Source: Anaerocolumna sp.
Lineage (GTDB): Bacteria; Bacillota; Clostridia; Lachnospirales; Lachnospiraceae
Length of the DNA stretch: 64,000 bases
Direction of reading: 5' to 3'
NCBI GenBank assembly: GCA_029239975.1
Contig: JARBTX010000009.1
Coordinates: 24,581 to 88,580 of the forward strand
Shown here: positions 37,258 to 46,145 of the stretch, piece after piece
Layout: each line of letters starts with the position of its first letter
Numbering within the stretch: the first letter of the stretch is position 1
The notes under the pieces: model-generated
What the model saw: only the letters and a program-made list of their open reading frames with translations
What the model was told of the DNA's origin: nothing
Databases searched by the model: none
Made by a program: the position numbers and the translations under genes

Positions 37258-37867
37258 TTTTTACTGTTTCCCCTTCACTCTCGTAATTACCTGTTATTTC
37301 AATTACATTGTTATCGGGGTCACGTAGATGAATGTAGTAATAAGCATCATGTACCTTAGTGATTTCTGTCATTTCACCAATATTTAGATGTTTTAATCTC
37401 CTAAATTCTAACAATAAATCTTCTACCCAAAAGTTAAGTACAAATTTGTAGTTTCTATCGTCTGAATAGATATGTCCTGGAAGATTATTTAGATTCATTA
37501 ATGCTAAGCATTTATTATCAAAGAAAAATTCTGCAAATTTATCACCACAATTTCTAGTAGAAACTTTCATTGACAATAACTTCTCGTAATATTTTATGGA
37601 TTTCTCAAAATCTTTTACAACCAAATAAACACTTCCTAAATGTAGCTGTTGGTTGTTTCTCTTCCTTTCTTCGGCATCTAAGAGTAATTCATCTGTACTA
37701 ATATTAAATAACTTACTCATAGTAATAATTATCTCTAATTCAGGAACAGATTGACCAAGTTCCCACTTTGAAACGGATTGACGAGAGACTGATAATTTTT
37801 CAGCTAGTTGTTCTTGTGTTAGGTTATTATCTTGTCTTAATTTTTGAATTTGATTTCCGACTTCCAT
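37250..37867 (-). CDS. XRE-family HTH regulator fused to a glyoxalase/VOC domain
   Basis: Residues 1-62 are an XRE HTH (NNLTQEQLAEKLSVSRQSVSKW) and 75-200 a VOC/glyoxalase-like domain (LGSVYLVVKDFEKSIKYYEK, DPDNNVIEIT). It probably senses a small molecule through the VOC part. The ATG at 37867 has a strong GGAGGGAG; the open frame upstream begins with non-coding-like residues. It overlaps the zinc-ribbon gene, forming a two-gene operon. Confidence 0.88.
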   Translation of the reverse strand: MEVGNQIQKLRQDNNLTQEQLAEKLSVSRQSVSKWELGQSVPELEIIITMSKLFNISTDELLLDAEERKRNNQQLHLGSVYLVVKDFEKSIKYYEKLLSMKVSTRNCGDKFAEFFFDNKCLALMNLNNLPGHIYSDDRNYKFVLNFWVEDLLLEFRRLKHLNIGEMTEITKVHDAYYYIHLRDPDNNVIEITGNYESEGETVKNE

Positions 37868-38102
37868 GTACTCCCTCCGATAATTTGATATTTGAATTAT
37901 ATCAATTATCAAACCGATACACCACCAATTATACTTTGAATTTACGCAACTAACAGTTGCTATATCATCCAATATAATTTATTAGTTGGCAGTGAAAAAA
38001 ATTATTGTACATCTTTTCCATCTAGAAAATTATTAAAATCAGTAATTAGCTAAGAGCTTCAATTATAACAACTTTGCTTCCATTTCAAAATGATATCTCC
38101 TT

Positions 38103-38864
38103 CTACCATTGATTAACAGCATATTGAATGGCTAATCTTTGTTGTTTTAATAATTCTTCCGATAATTCATTATAAAGCGAATCAAGACCTTTCTCATGTG
38201 CCATGTAAGGTGGTGAATCATTCCAAGAACCCATAGCACCAAAAACATCTGCAGTACTTGCAGCCATAAATAAATTATAATTTTTTATAGGCAATGAAAT
38301 CCCTATTTCTGATGTTTCATCTGTGCCGTCAATCAAAATAGATTGCGCATTAGCAAAAATATCTGCAAACTCAACACAATTAATTTCATGAGCTAATATT
38401 TTAATTTTTTCAAAAACTTTTATAAAACCATCTGTATTATCATCAAAAATAGGAATCCCTTGTGGTGGATTTTCCCAAAGGTGTTCCGTATAAGTGCAAT
38501 CCCAAAGCCCTGATGAACTATCATATTCCCAATATGATGTAAAATAAGTTACCATTCCATTTTTATAAAAGCATACTAACGTATTTTGTGACGAATTAGA
38601 AAATCCAAGTACACCTCTATCTTTCACCATTAAAGGCATTAATAATTTTATATCAACTAATTCCCTAGAGAGACACTCTTGAAACCACTCATTTACATCA
38701 AAAGCTTTCCTAGATTTCTCGGTAAATGTTGTTTTCATCGGTAAAAATTCAAAAACAACACTATTTTCATATTTTATTAAATTGAATTTAATTGGTTTCT
38801 TTTCTTTTAAAGCATGCCTTGCTGCAATAACAATTCTACATGCTTGTAATGTTTCTCCATTCAT
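38103..38864 (-). CDS. Hypothetical protein, unknown family
   Basis: This 253-residue soluble protein is not recognised. It contains alternating beta strands rich in aromatics (VVFEFLPMKTTF, MVTYFTSYWEYDSSSGLWDC) in the middle and helices at both ends (FIKVFEKIKILAHEIN, LYNELSEELLKQQRLA). Such composition resembles immunity or SUKH/SMI1-type accessory proteins, but no defining motif is visible. The ATG follows GGAGAA. The acetyltransferase gene is transcribed in the same direction just downstream (47 bases), so they may be co-transcribed. Confidence 0.65.
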   Translation of the reverse strand: MNGETLQACRIVIAARHALKEKKPIKFNLIKYENSVVFEFLPMKTTFTEKSRKAFDVNEWFQECLSRELVDIKLLMPLMVKDRGVLGFSNSSQNTLVCFYKNGMVTYFTSYWEYDSSSGLWDCTYTEHLWENPPQGIPIFDDNTDGFIKVFEKIKILAHEINCVEFADIFANAQSILIDGTDETSEIGISLPIKNYNLFMAASTADVFGAMGSWNDSPPYMAHEKGLDSLYNELSEELLKQQRLAIQYAVNQW

Positions 38865-38911
38865 AAAATTATTTCTCCATATTTCTTTCTTAAGATATTT
38901 TAATTACAAGT

Positions 38912-39565
38912 TTAGATATTCATTTCAAATTCTAATTCATCATTAAGTGGTATATTATCCATACCTTTTTTGGGTACATCAGGCTTTATTTTTCTTACAG
39001 TATCCATAGCTTTTACATATAAATTAACTAAATGAAACCCTCTTTTTTGGAAAAACCCTATCGCTTTTAAATTATCATTTGTAGTAACAACACGACATAA
39101 GCTACATTGGTTATTTTTTGCATGTTCTTTCACTTTTTCTACTAACCCAGTTCCAATCCCCTTATTTTCAATTTTGGAATCCAGAGATAAAATCTCACAT
39201 CTATTATTGGTTATTCTATATGTTATTAGACCTATTATATTATCTTTATCGTAAATAACAAAACCATCCTCATCCTTCAAATCAAATACTTCCCCTTCTC
39301 TAAGCACCATTATTGTACTGCCCCATTCCATTCGTAGAAAATCAATAATTTTCTTTTTATCTTCATCTTTTATTTTTTTAATAGTATCCATCATTGCATC
39401 ATTCTTCATATATTTTTTATTTAGTTTCCCTATTTCTAGTTCAATGGTAGTTTTACCTTCATCTATATCTCTTATCCTATTTTTATCTTCTTCAGTTAAT
39501 GACATCCCTTCAAGAGCCATTGAACCATTAATTTTACGTATAGTTGATTCAATACTTTTTTTCAT
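38912..39565 (-). CDS. GNAT acetyltransferase with N-terminal VbhA-antitoxin-like segment
   Basis: The C-terminal 120 residues are a GNAT acetyltransferase: NIIGLITYRITNNRCEILSL, the acetyl-CoA loop region SKIENKGIGTGLVEKVKEHA and FFQKRGFHLVNLY. Residues about 1-45 contain KINGSMALEGMSLTEED, in which SMALEG fits the inhibitory [S/T]xxxE[G/N] motif of Fic-protein antitoxins such as VbhA; GKTTIELEI resembles the family's G-[EK]-x-[ST] ending. No Fic protein is nearby. The start at 39565 is preferred for its GGAAAG site. Role unknown. Confidence 0.8.
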   Translation of the reverse strand: MKKSIESTIRKINGSMALEGMSLTEEDKNRIRDIDEGKTTIELEIGKLNKKYMKNDAMMDTIKKIKDEDKKKIIDFLRMEWGSTIMVLREGEVFDLKDEDGFVIYDKDNIIGLITYRITNNRCEILSLDSKIENKGIGTGLVEKVKEHAKNNQCSLCRVVTTNDNLKAIGFFQKRGFHLVNLYVKAMDTVRKIKPDVPKKGMDNIPLNDELEFEMNI

Positions 39566-39935
39566 GTTATACCACTTTCCTTCCATCCAAAAATAATATA
39601 TCTCTTTTTTTAATATATTGATTTCGAATTTTTGCCGACTTATCTAATAATTCAATGCTTTATCTATATTTTTCCATATTATTACCACCTAAATAGATAT
39701 TACCTAATTATTATTGAGCGTTATCATTTTTGAAAATCAATCAACTTATTTTAATATCTACAATACTTTATTTAATTGTATCATATATGTTTTAATAAAT
39801 TAACTAATATTTCCATTAATTCAATTAATATATTATCTCTTTTACTACCTTGTAATGTAACTTGCATTTTAACCAACTAATGAATACTTATATTATTCAT
39901 CTTAAACCACTACAAAATTATATCTAAATCAAAAA
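39566..39935. other. 370-base gap without a gene
   Basis: The sequence between the GNAT start and the next terminator is AT-rich, with stops in all frames. No promoter with good boxes or repeat stood out. Confidence 0.5.
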
Positions 39936-39972
39936 GGACTGTACACTTATCAATCTGATTCGTGACAGTCCA
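39936..39972 (-). terminator. Terminator after the XRE-kinase gene
   Basis: GGACTGTACAC and GTGACAGTCC pair with a single bulge around a loop of about 15 bases, just behind the stop at 39987. Confidence 0.7.
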
Positions 39973-39986
39973 GTATATGAATTTTG

Positions 39987-41342
39987 TTAAGCTTTATCTT
40001 CTAAAACAAAGCTTTCAAAAGCTTTTATTGCTTTATCCCTCATAGTAAAATCATAGATTCCATTATTGATTAACCTTAAAGTAAAGAACATATTCTCCGC
40101 AATTGAAAGTTTATAGTCATTTAAAAATACTTCGTATGGATAATCCTTTACCTTCTCACTGAGACATTGGTAGTAATAATCAAGTAAAGGTTTTGCTTTT
40201 GTTTTGTCTGACTCAATATGAAGAGCCAAAAGCATTGCTAAATCTTCCGTGCATAGACCTACTCTTACTGCTTGCATTCCAGTAAATTTTATTGATCTAT
40301 CTTTCGTTTTTGACATATAGGTTTGCCCTGGATGAAGATCTCCATGAATTATTGTAATATTTTTTCCGGATTGAACCCTTTCATTAATGAATTTTGGATA
40401 ATTGGCTTTCAGATACTCTATAGCCAATCTAAAATAATCAAGTTTTTTTGCTTCAAGGTTATTTTCAAAGTTCATCCAGACCTTTGGTATTTTTCCAGCT
40501 TCTTCATTTTTTCTATATTTTTGATATTCCTTTTCCATACCTTTAATATGTGCAAGAAGGTTCTCTTGTGACTCTAATCTCCAGTCATACCCGATATTTT
40601 CAAATGATTCTGATTTTGCCCAAAAAAGTGAGTGAAACTTTGCTGTTGCAGATAATATAGAATTATAATTCTGTCTGATAATTTCACCATTTTCATTGTT
40701 TTCATCAAAATCATATCCCCTAATATAATCATCGGATAAATCATCCATTAAAACAATTTTCTTATCTAAGTCTATATGGTATATCCTTGGAATATCCATG
40801 GTATACTCTCTTAGAAAATTTAATCGATAAAGCTCCGTATCATGTTTGTTATAAATTCTTTCAAGTAACTTCAGTTCTTTTTGTGGTGTAGAAATTGTAA
40901 TGCCTATGATGGTATTACCGTCTTTTTTCACCGGTTTACTTTTGGTTACGGTGCAGTATCCTATATTAGGGTATGCTGTATACACAGACTGAATAATTGT
41001 TTCGCTATCTAACCCGATTCTTTCTTTCGATGTTATCTTATTATCCATATTTTGAATTACAAACTTTGCTATATATTCTGCTTGTTGTTCTAAAAGTGTT
41101 GGCTTTTCTGCTTCAATTTTCTCATCAAATGAATAAGCAGGCATAATAATATCATCGATAGAACATCGAAATATTTGTGCTAATATTGGCAATAACGTGG
41201 TTTCTGGTAAGGTGTGGCCATTTTCCCATTTACTGATTGCTTGTGGGGAAATTATAAGCATTTCTGCAAGCTTTTCTTGCGATAATCCAATGCTTTTGCG
41301 TAGTGAAGTTATCTTAATTCCTACTTTTTTTGTATCAAGCAT
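39987..41342 (-). CDS. XRE-family regulator fused to an APH-type phosphotransferase
   Basis: An XRE HTH (residues 1-65; IGLSQEKLAEMLIISPQAISKW) precedes a kinase-fold domain of about 370 residues. The kinase features are IVLMDDLSDDY, the Brenner-like ITIIHGDLHPGQTYM with its catalytic Asp, and a downstream FTGMQAVRVGLCTEDLAML in which the usual second Asp position reads Gly-Met, so Mg binding may be weakened. The combination suggests a regulator whose kinase-like part binds or modifies a small ligand. The start at 41342 has AGGAGA; the longer frame upstream lacks a site. Confidence 0.85.
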   Translation of the reverse strand: MLDTKKVGIKITSLRKSIGLSQEKLAEMLIISPQAISKWENGHTLPETTLLPILAQIFRCSIDDIIMPAYSFDEKIEAEKPTLLEQQAEYIAKFVIQNMDNKITSKERIGLDSETIIQSVYTAYPNIGYCTVTKSKPVKKDGNTIIGITISTPQKELKLLERIYNKHDTELYRLNFLREYTMDIPRIYHIDLDKKIVLMDDLSDDYIRGYDFDENNENGEIIRQNYNSILSATAKFHSLFWAKSESFENIGYDWRLESQENLLAHIKGMEKEYQKYRKNEEAGKIPKVWMNFENNLEAKKLDYFRLAIEYLKANYPKFINERVQSGKNITIIHGDLHPGQTYMSKTKDRSIKFTGMQAVRVGLCTEDLAMLLALHIESDKTKAKPLLDYYYQCLSEKVKDYPYEVFLNDYKLSIAENMFFTLRLINNGIYDFTMRDKAIKAFESFVLEDKA

Positions 41343-41514
41343 ATGATCTCTCCTAAATTTTTTATTCAACGTTGATAACATTATTATAATTGTAATACAT
41401 AAGTGAAACCATATGAAATACAGGAAGATAACTTAACTGTAAGTTAACCTCTATTGTGGTTCAACTGGAGTCCAAATTTCACCACTGGGTTTATCTGCTT
41501 TTCCATTATACATT

Positions 41515-41703
41515 TTATTCTTTTTTGTTCAGACTTGCCGAAATAGAAATTCCAAGTCCCAAAAGACCTAAAAGTAAAGCAAATGTATCTAATCCAGACG
41601 AACATAATTTAAATAAAATAGCAAAAAGTATTATAGCAATGCCTAGACATAACATTTTCAATGTTCTTTTCTCCTCTTTTATATGTAAAGTGTAAATAAT
41701 CAA
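41515..41703 (-). CDS. Small membrane protein
   Basis: This 62-residue peptide has two hydrophobic helices (MLCLGIAIILFAILFKL and FALLLGLLGLGISI) joined by a short polar turn, with Lys-rich ends. Its ATG overlaps the TGA of the methyltransferase gene in ATGA, a classic coupled junction that supports it as a real gene. Right after the stop a tiny frame encodes MYNGKADKPSGEIWTPVEP, perhaps the former tail lost by a frameshift. Function unknown. Confidence 0.6.
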   Translation of the reverse strand: MIIYTLHIKEEKRTLKMLCLGIAIILFAILFKLCSSGLDTFALLLGLLGLGISISASLNKKE

Positions 41704-42482
41704 GGTTTCCTTGCCAACTGTAAATCAATGGTATCATAAATAGTAATTTTACCACCTAAATTATTGATAGCATCTTTTATTTCATTAAAAAATTTAACTC
41801 GCTTTTCATCATCAATAGCTCTATGGTCGGAGTAAGTATTTAGAAGAGAGACATATTCATCTGCATTAAATGTTCTAGTTCGTTGATACATTTTATAACA
41901 TATATCAATAAATCCATATCGGCTACTAATATTTGCTCTCTCTCTACACTGTTCCACACTATATTCCAGTGATTCTAACGAGTTTGGCATATATTTTGCA
42001 TATACCTTTTGCATAGCTGCATGAATCTCTTCCTTACCTTTATCTTTGTATGGATGATTTGCAAAACGTGCAAATATACCCCCACTTTTTAATAACTTAT
42101 AGACCTTTGAATAACCAATTTCTTCAGGTATCCAATGAAAAGCAGATGCAGAGTAAATCATATCATATGTATTATCAGGACAATCAAAATCTTGGAATGA
42201 CATATTTTTTACTTCAAATTTTTCGTAATCTATAAATTTCTGCTTTGAAAACTCAGCTAAATTATTACCTAATTCAATCGCTGTAAGGTGACAATTAGTA
42301 TTAAGAATAGGTAAAGTCGCTTGACCTGTTCCAATTCCAATTTCAAGTACTTTACTTAATTGATTAATCTCCTTGTAGTTAAAAATATCAGTGTATAACT
42401 CAGGAACATAAGTTGGTCTCCACTTATCATATTCATATGGTACTTCATTAAATTTCGTTTCTAACCCCATTATTATTGCCAT
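41700..42482 (-). CDS. SAM-dependent methyltransferase (class I)
   Basis: The 260-residue protein shows KVLEIGIGTGQATLPIL (SAM-binding loop), HLTAIELGNNLAEFSKQK and DMIYSASAFHWIPEE, the usual Methyltransf_11 order, followed by the YPDH-like tail NTYSDHRAI. It probably methylates a small molecule. The first ATG has a GGTAGGT site; a second ATG four codons later is possible. It ends in ATGA overlap with the small membrane protein gene. Confidence 0.88.
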   Translation of the reverse strand: MAIIMGLETKFNEVPYEYDKWRPTYVPELYTDIFNYKEINQLSKVLEIGIGTGQATLPILNTNCHLTAIELGNNLAEFSKQKFIDYEKFEVKNMSFQDFDCPDNTYDMIYSASAFHWIPEEIGYSKVYKLLKSGGIFARFANHPYKDKGKEEIHAAMQKVYAKYMPNSLESLEYSVEQCRERANISSRYGFIDICYKMYQRTRTFNADEYVSLLNTYSDHRAIDDEKRVKFFNEIKDAINNLGGKITIYDTIDLQLARKP

Positions 42483-42775
42483 TACATAACCTACCTTTCC
42501 CCACAGATAACGGTGTAATTTTATTCCAATTATATCATTTCATTATATAAGCTCTTATTTCAGAAGTCAATTCGTACCACTTTTATAATCTTAAAATTAA
42601 AATACTAACTAAGGAAACTTCTTATGAGTTCCCATAATGTACATCATGTTATCAGTCAGGTCTTAAACCAAACCATATAAAAAGGAACTATACTTTTGCA
42701 TAATTCCTACAAATGATATGAGTGGTTTAAATTTCATTTACATCACTTTAATTTAAAATCTTAAAAAATCATATG

Positions 42776-43180
42776 TTATTTCATTTCCAATATTTTATAC
42801 ATATCTTGAATTGATACTGTACTCCCTTTGAAATCTGGCCATGCATCAATACCATCATCTTTTTGTCTAGGTATAATATGAATGTGAAAATGTCCCACAG
42901 ACTGTCCAGCACTCTCATCACTTGCATTAAGTAAATTAACCCCATGAAAACCACACTTATCAACACAATGATTCGATACCAACTTAACTGTTTTAATTAA
43001 GTGCTCTAAAGTATCATTGTCACAATCTAAAATATTTTTCACATGTTTTTTTGGTACTGCAACCATATGACCATTTACATCCCCTGCAATGTCCATGAAA
43101 ACAATTGTATACTCATCTTCATATAGTTTCATACTTGGTATTTTCCCATCAATTATTTTACAAAAAACGCAATCGTCCAT
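42776..43180 (-). CDS. HIT-family nucleotide hydrolase (Hint-like)
   Basis: This 134-residue protein has the histidine triad GHFHIHIIPR at about residue 97 and the N-terminal CVFCKIIDGKIPS that binds zinc in HIT proteins. Such enzymes split phosphoramidates or dinucleoside polyphosphates. The Gln-Ser-Val before the triad is conserved. It is a typical housekeeping gene with a GGAGGAG site, standing alone. Confidence 0.93.
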   Translation of the reverse strand: MDDCVFCKIIDGKIPSMKLYEDEYTIVFMDIAGDVNGHMVAVPKKHVKNILDCDNDTLEHLIKTVKLVSNHCVDKCGFHGVNLLNASDESAGQSVGHFHIHIIPRQKDDGIDAWPDFKGSTVSIQDMYKILEMK

Positions 43181-43253
43181 TTTTACTCCTCCACATTTAT
43201 AATGATAGTCTATTTGTTACAACTAGTTAATTTCATTTTTTCAATCTTTAATT

Positions 43254-43451
43254 TTAATCTGTAAATTCAAATAAATCTTCCACACTGACTTCAAATACCT
43301 TAGCCAAATCCATTGCTAGTTTTAACGAAGGATTATACTGACCTTTTTCTAATCGTATAATAGTTTCTCGCCTAACGCCAACCAAATCAGCTAATTCATC
43401 CTGTTTCATATTTTTCAAAGCTCTATATTCTTTTAGTTTCGTTAATAGCAT
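43254..43451 (-). CDS. Small XRE-family regulator
   Basis: This 65-residue protein consists of just an HTH (MKQDELADLVGVRRETIIRL followed by EKGQYNPSLKLAMDLA), of the short YozG-like kind that is paired with a small membrane protein. Its start lies 2 bases after the stop of the membrane gene at 43454, so it is co-transcribed and probably represses the promoter at 43872-43900 through the two dyads there. Confidence 0.9.
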   Translation of the reverse strand: MLLTKLKEYRALKNMKQDELADLVGVRRETIIRLEKGQYNPSLKLAMDLAKVFEVSVEDLFEFTD

Positions 43452-43453
43452 TA

Positions 43454-43825
43454 CTATTCCCCTAAGTCCATCTTAACATTTCCATCAAAGTAAATGAATA
43501 AAATACTTCTAATTCCTACCGCAATACATGCTGCACTCGCATAAGCATTTGCAGGAATTCTCACATTGTTATTACTAAGCAAAGAAAAAATGATTAATGT
43601 GATTAATAAAAATATCATTGTATATTTATTTGCTATACTTAGATTATTTTCTACTAACTCGTCTATTTTTTCATATGGTCCACAAAAAAGTGCAATCGGT
43701 AATACTTCCATAATTGTTATCATAAAATTAGAAAAATGAAAAGGCATAACTATCAACCCGCCTAATATAATTGCTAGATATGCAATTAAAATATGTTTTT
43801 GCCTGTAATTTTTCTTTTTAGACAT
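43454..43825 (-). CDS. Small membrane protein paired with an XRE regulator
   Basis: The 123-residue protein has a basic start (MSKKKNYRQKH) and about four hydrophobic helices (ILIAYLAIILGGLIVMPF, MITIMEVLPIALFCGPYE, YTMIFLLITLIIFSLLS, AYASAACIAVGIRSILFIY). It resembles DUF2178-like proteins encoded with small XRE regulators. Function unknown. The ATG at 43825 follows AGGAGGG; the open frame upstream runs through the promoter. Confidence 0.8.
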   Translation of the reverse strand: MSKKKNYRQKHILIAYLAIILGGLIVMPFHFSNFMITIMEVLPIALFCGPYEKIDELVENNLSIANKYTMIFLLITLIIFSLLSNNNVRIPANAYASAACIAVGIRSILFIYFDGNVKMDLGE

Positions 43826-43865
43826 ATATAACCCTCCTATAAAAATAACATTATTTAACATCCAT

Positions 43866-43923
43866 GTGACAATAATATCACTTTCATAGGTAGGTGTCAA
43901 TCTAAATGTGATAAAAATATCAC
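43866..43923 (-). promoter_or_regulatory. Promoter with twin dyad operators
   Basis: On the minus strand, TTGACA (43895-43900), 17 bp, TATTAT (43872-43877). Two dyads of the form GTGAYA-N4-TATCAC lie at 43866-43881 (over the -10) and 43908-43923 (upstream of the -35), with centres 42 bp apart, four helical turns. Confidence 0.8.
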
Positions 43924-44023
43924 TTTTATAGTTTCATTCAAGATTAATCACGTAGTTTAATCCACTGATTCCACCATTCATTGCATATTCTTTGATTCAT
44001 TTATTCAATAAAAATGCGAATCA

Positions 44024-44632
44024 TTACTCTGCAATTTTTGAAGCCTTAATAAATCGCATAATTTCTAGTTGATAACGGATCACTGGTAATAAGAACAGAA
44101 AACCAATTAAACTAAATATTATTACTTCTTTCGAGATAGTGTTATTACGAATCAGGCTCCAAATAGATAATACGATGAATACAATTGAAATCGATAACCA
44201 TGAATTTCTTATTGGTTTATAATAATAAGCTTTATCTGAATTAGTTGTGTGTAGAATAAAAGGCTTCCCATCATTTTTCTTTTCTACAAGAAACAATTCT
44301 TTATTATAACTACCAGGATTACTAGAAATCTGTCCAGCTCCACTTCCATATGGCCTCCAGACTAACTTATACCTAGAAAAATTTAAATTAATATTCTTAT
44401 AAAATACGGTATAACCCATTTCTTCAAGGAAACTACGATATTCTTTCTCACTTTTAAAAGATTTATTTGCTACAAATTCTACGATATATTGATATTCGTC
44501 TGGCTGGCATTCTTCAAATTCATAAGTTATTTTTCCAGTTTTAAATAACCGATAACCATTGTGCGCCATTTTGTTTAGCCATTTTTCTTGTGTACTAATT
44601 AATCCTCCAAAAAAACGAATATATTTTTTCAT
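44024..44632 (-). CDS. DUF2812-family membrane protein
   Basis: The 202-residue protein has an N-terminal cytoplasmic part (KKYIRFFGGLISTQEKWL, with Gly-Tyr-Arg-Leu repeats) and two hydrophobic helices near the end (SISIVFIVLSIWSL, IIFSLIGFLFLLPVI), the layout of DUF2812 proteins. These genes nearly always follow a PadR regulator, as here with ATGA overlap. The role is unknown, probably a membrane-stress or transport partner controlled by PadR. Confidence 0.85.
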   Translation of the reverse strand: MKKYIRFFGGLISTQEKWLNKMAHNGYRLFKTGKITYEFEECQPDEYQYIVEFVANKSFKSEKEYRSFLEEMGYTVFYKNINLNFSRYKLVWRPYGSGAGQISSNPGSYNKELFLVEKKNDGKPFILHTTNSDKAYYYKPIRNSWLSISIVFIVLSIWSLIRNNTISKEVIIFSLIGFLFLLPVIRYQLEIMRFIKASKIAE

Positions 44633-44967
44633 TTCTCTTCCCCTTTCATTATGTTTGAAGCTGTTATAATCAACTGCTTCAACCTTATTAATTCACTTTC
44701 TGCCACTTTTTTTCCTGCTTCTGTAATCATATATTCTTTTTTACGTACTGTACCGTCACTATCACTATCATTCACTGGAGAAATCCATCTCTTTTCCTGT
44801 AATGAATTAATTGCTCCATACAAGGAACCGGCTCCTAAATTAAGGCGACCCCCTGTTTCCTTCTCCACAAATTGCATGATTCCGTAGCCATGCTTAGGTT
44901 CATACAATGCTAACAAAATGAAAAAAGTTACTTCAGTCAGAGCCCCGCCTTTAACATTATCTCTCAT
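44629..44967 (-). CDS. PadR-family transcriptional regulator
   Basis: This 112-residue winged-helix protein shows the PadR core: LTEVTFFILLALYEPKHGYG, then GAGSLYGAINSLQEKRWISP and KKEYMITEAGKKVAESE. It should repress its own two-gene operon by binding the dyad upstream (45062-45097). The ATG has a GGAGGA site. Confidence 0.92.
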   Translation of the reverse strand: MRDNVKGGALTEVTFFILLALYEPKHGYGIMQFVEKETGGRLNLGAGSLYGAINSLQEKRWISPVNDSDSDGTVRKKEYMITEAGKKVAESELIRLKQLIITASNIMKGEEK

Positions 44968-45477
44968 ACTATTCCTCCATGCTGCCTAAACTGGCAAATC
45001 CCAACATCAGCACAAATTATGTGTAAAAATTATTGATTAATCATACTCTATTCTTAACATATTACGTTTACTGTAATAACTATATCACTAAACGTAACAA
45101 CAATCAATAGGAATTAGAAAAATTTACTAAAATTTATGTATTCCGTATTTAAACTGATCAAGATACTAAATTACATTACACAAAGAATTCAAAGCAAAAA
45201 AAAAGCTAATCCTAAAGTGAACCCTTTCTTTATATCTTCGTCTAACAAAAGGGTTTACTTCTGAATTAACTATTTCTTTATTACTACAATCAATGTAAAT
45301 TATTATAACATCGAGTATCCAAGATTCGTGAAAACTCCTATCGTTCATCATACCTACGTACTTCAACATCAAAGGATCCTTTAATATCATCATCAATACG
45401 AATATTAAGGTTCCCGTTTCTAAGAAAAAGTTTCTTTCTGTGAACATTTTATATTAAATGTATATATTATTTCATTA
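44968..45477. other. 510-base stretch without a convincing gene
   Basis: It contains the dyad at 45062-45097 and a 93-codon frame at 45166-45447 whose peptide has no family resemblance. Another minus-strand frame in the same bases (about 45346-45440) reads RNGNLNIRIDDDIKGSFDVE, more protein-like, so the stretch may be a frame-broken remnant. Confidence 0.4.
45062..45097. promoter_or_regulatory. Candidate PadR operator dyad
   Basis: TTACGTTTA (45062-45070) and TAAACGTAA (45089-45097) are perfect inverted repeats about 100 bases upstream of the padR-like start. Confidence 0.5.
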
Positions 45478-46029
45478 TTATTCTGTATCAATTTTAACTC
45501 TTAATAAGTTATTTTTTACCTTGACTGCATATTGTAAATCATATGCAGGTATGCCACTTTTAATCGCTTCTGCAATTTCATCCATTTCTCTCTTAATACT
45601 TTCTTCATTGGCGTACCAACCTAATACTATTGATTTTTCACCCCAAAATGCTCCACTGTTTACTCCAATTAACCAATATTGTGGTTCATCATTTTTTGCT
45701 TTATAGATGACATGTGATGCCAGCACTTTATAACAATTTACAATTGATTTTCCATCATATGATTTAATAGTAATTTTTCCAGTTGGAGTAATTACATTCT
45801 GAGTTATAAAATTGCTATTTGCATTGGTTCTAGTTTCGCCTAACATCAAAAAATCTAGGGATACATTAAGTTCTTGAGATAGCACAAGTAATTTTTCAGT
45901 CTCTGGATAGCCACTACCTTGTTCCCATTTAGAAATTGCTTGACGACTTACTCCTAATCGTTCTGCTAACTCCTCTTGTGAAATTTGTCTCTCTTTTCTA
46001 ATTTCTCTTAAATTATCCGCAAAGCTCAT
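45478..46029 (-). CDS. XRE-family regulator with C-terminal ligand-like domain
   Basis: Residues 1-65 are an XRE HTH (RQISQEELAERLGVSRQAISKW). Residues 80-183 alternate beta strands (TGKITIKSYDGKSIVNCYKV, PQYWLIGVNSGAFWGEKSIVLGWY) and end in a charged helix. No named family is recognised, though the tail recalls PH-like regulatory domains in clostridial XRE proteins. It lies directly downstream of the RiPP operon in the same direction, with about 115 bases between, so it may or may not belong to it. Confidence 0.85.
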   Translation of the reverse strand: MSFADNLREIRKERQISQEELAERLGVSRQAISKWEQGSGYPETEKLLVLSQELNVSLDFLMLGETRTNANSNFITQNVITPTGKITIKSYDGKSIVNCYKVLASHVIYKAKNDEPQYWLIGVNSGAFWGEKSIVLGWYANEESIKREMDEIAEAIKSGIPAYDLQYAVKVKNNLLRVKIDTE

Positions 46030-46145
46030 ATTTAATTACCTCTTTTCTAAGTTTCTATCATAAATTATAATATGCTTTGCGTATATTACCACCAATCTAA
46101 AGTTGCAAAACCGCAATTTGAATTTGCATTTATAGATTGTCATAT

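Noticed and set aside
45166-45447. 93-codon open frame on the minus strand
   Set aside because: The peptide is mostly hydrophobic and aromatic without family resemblance, has no clear ribosome site, and another minus-strand frame in the same bases looks more protein-like. It is treated as a possible remnant, not a gene.
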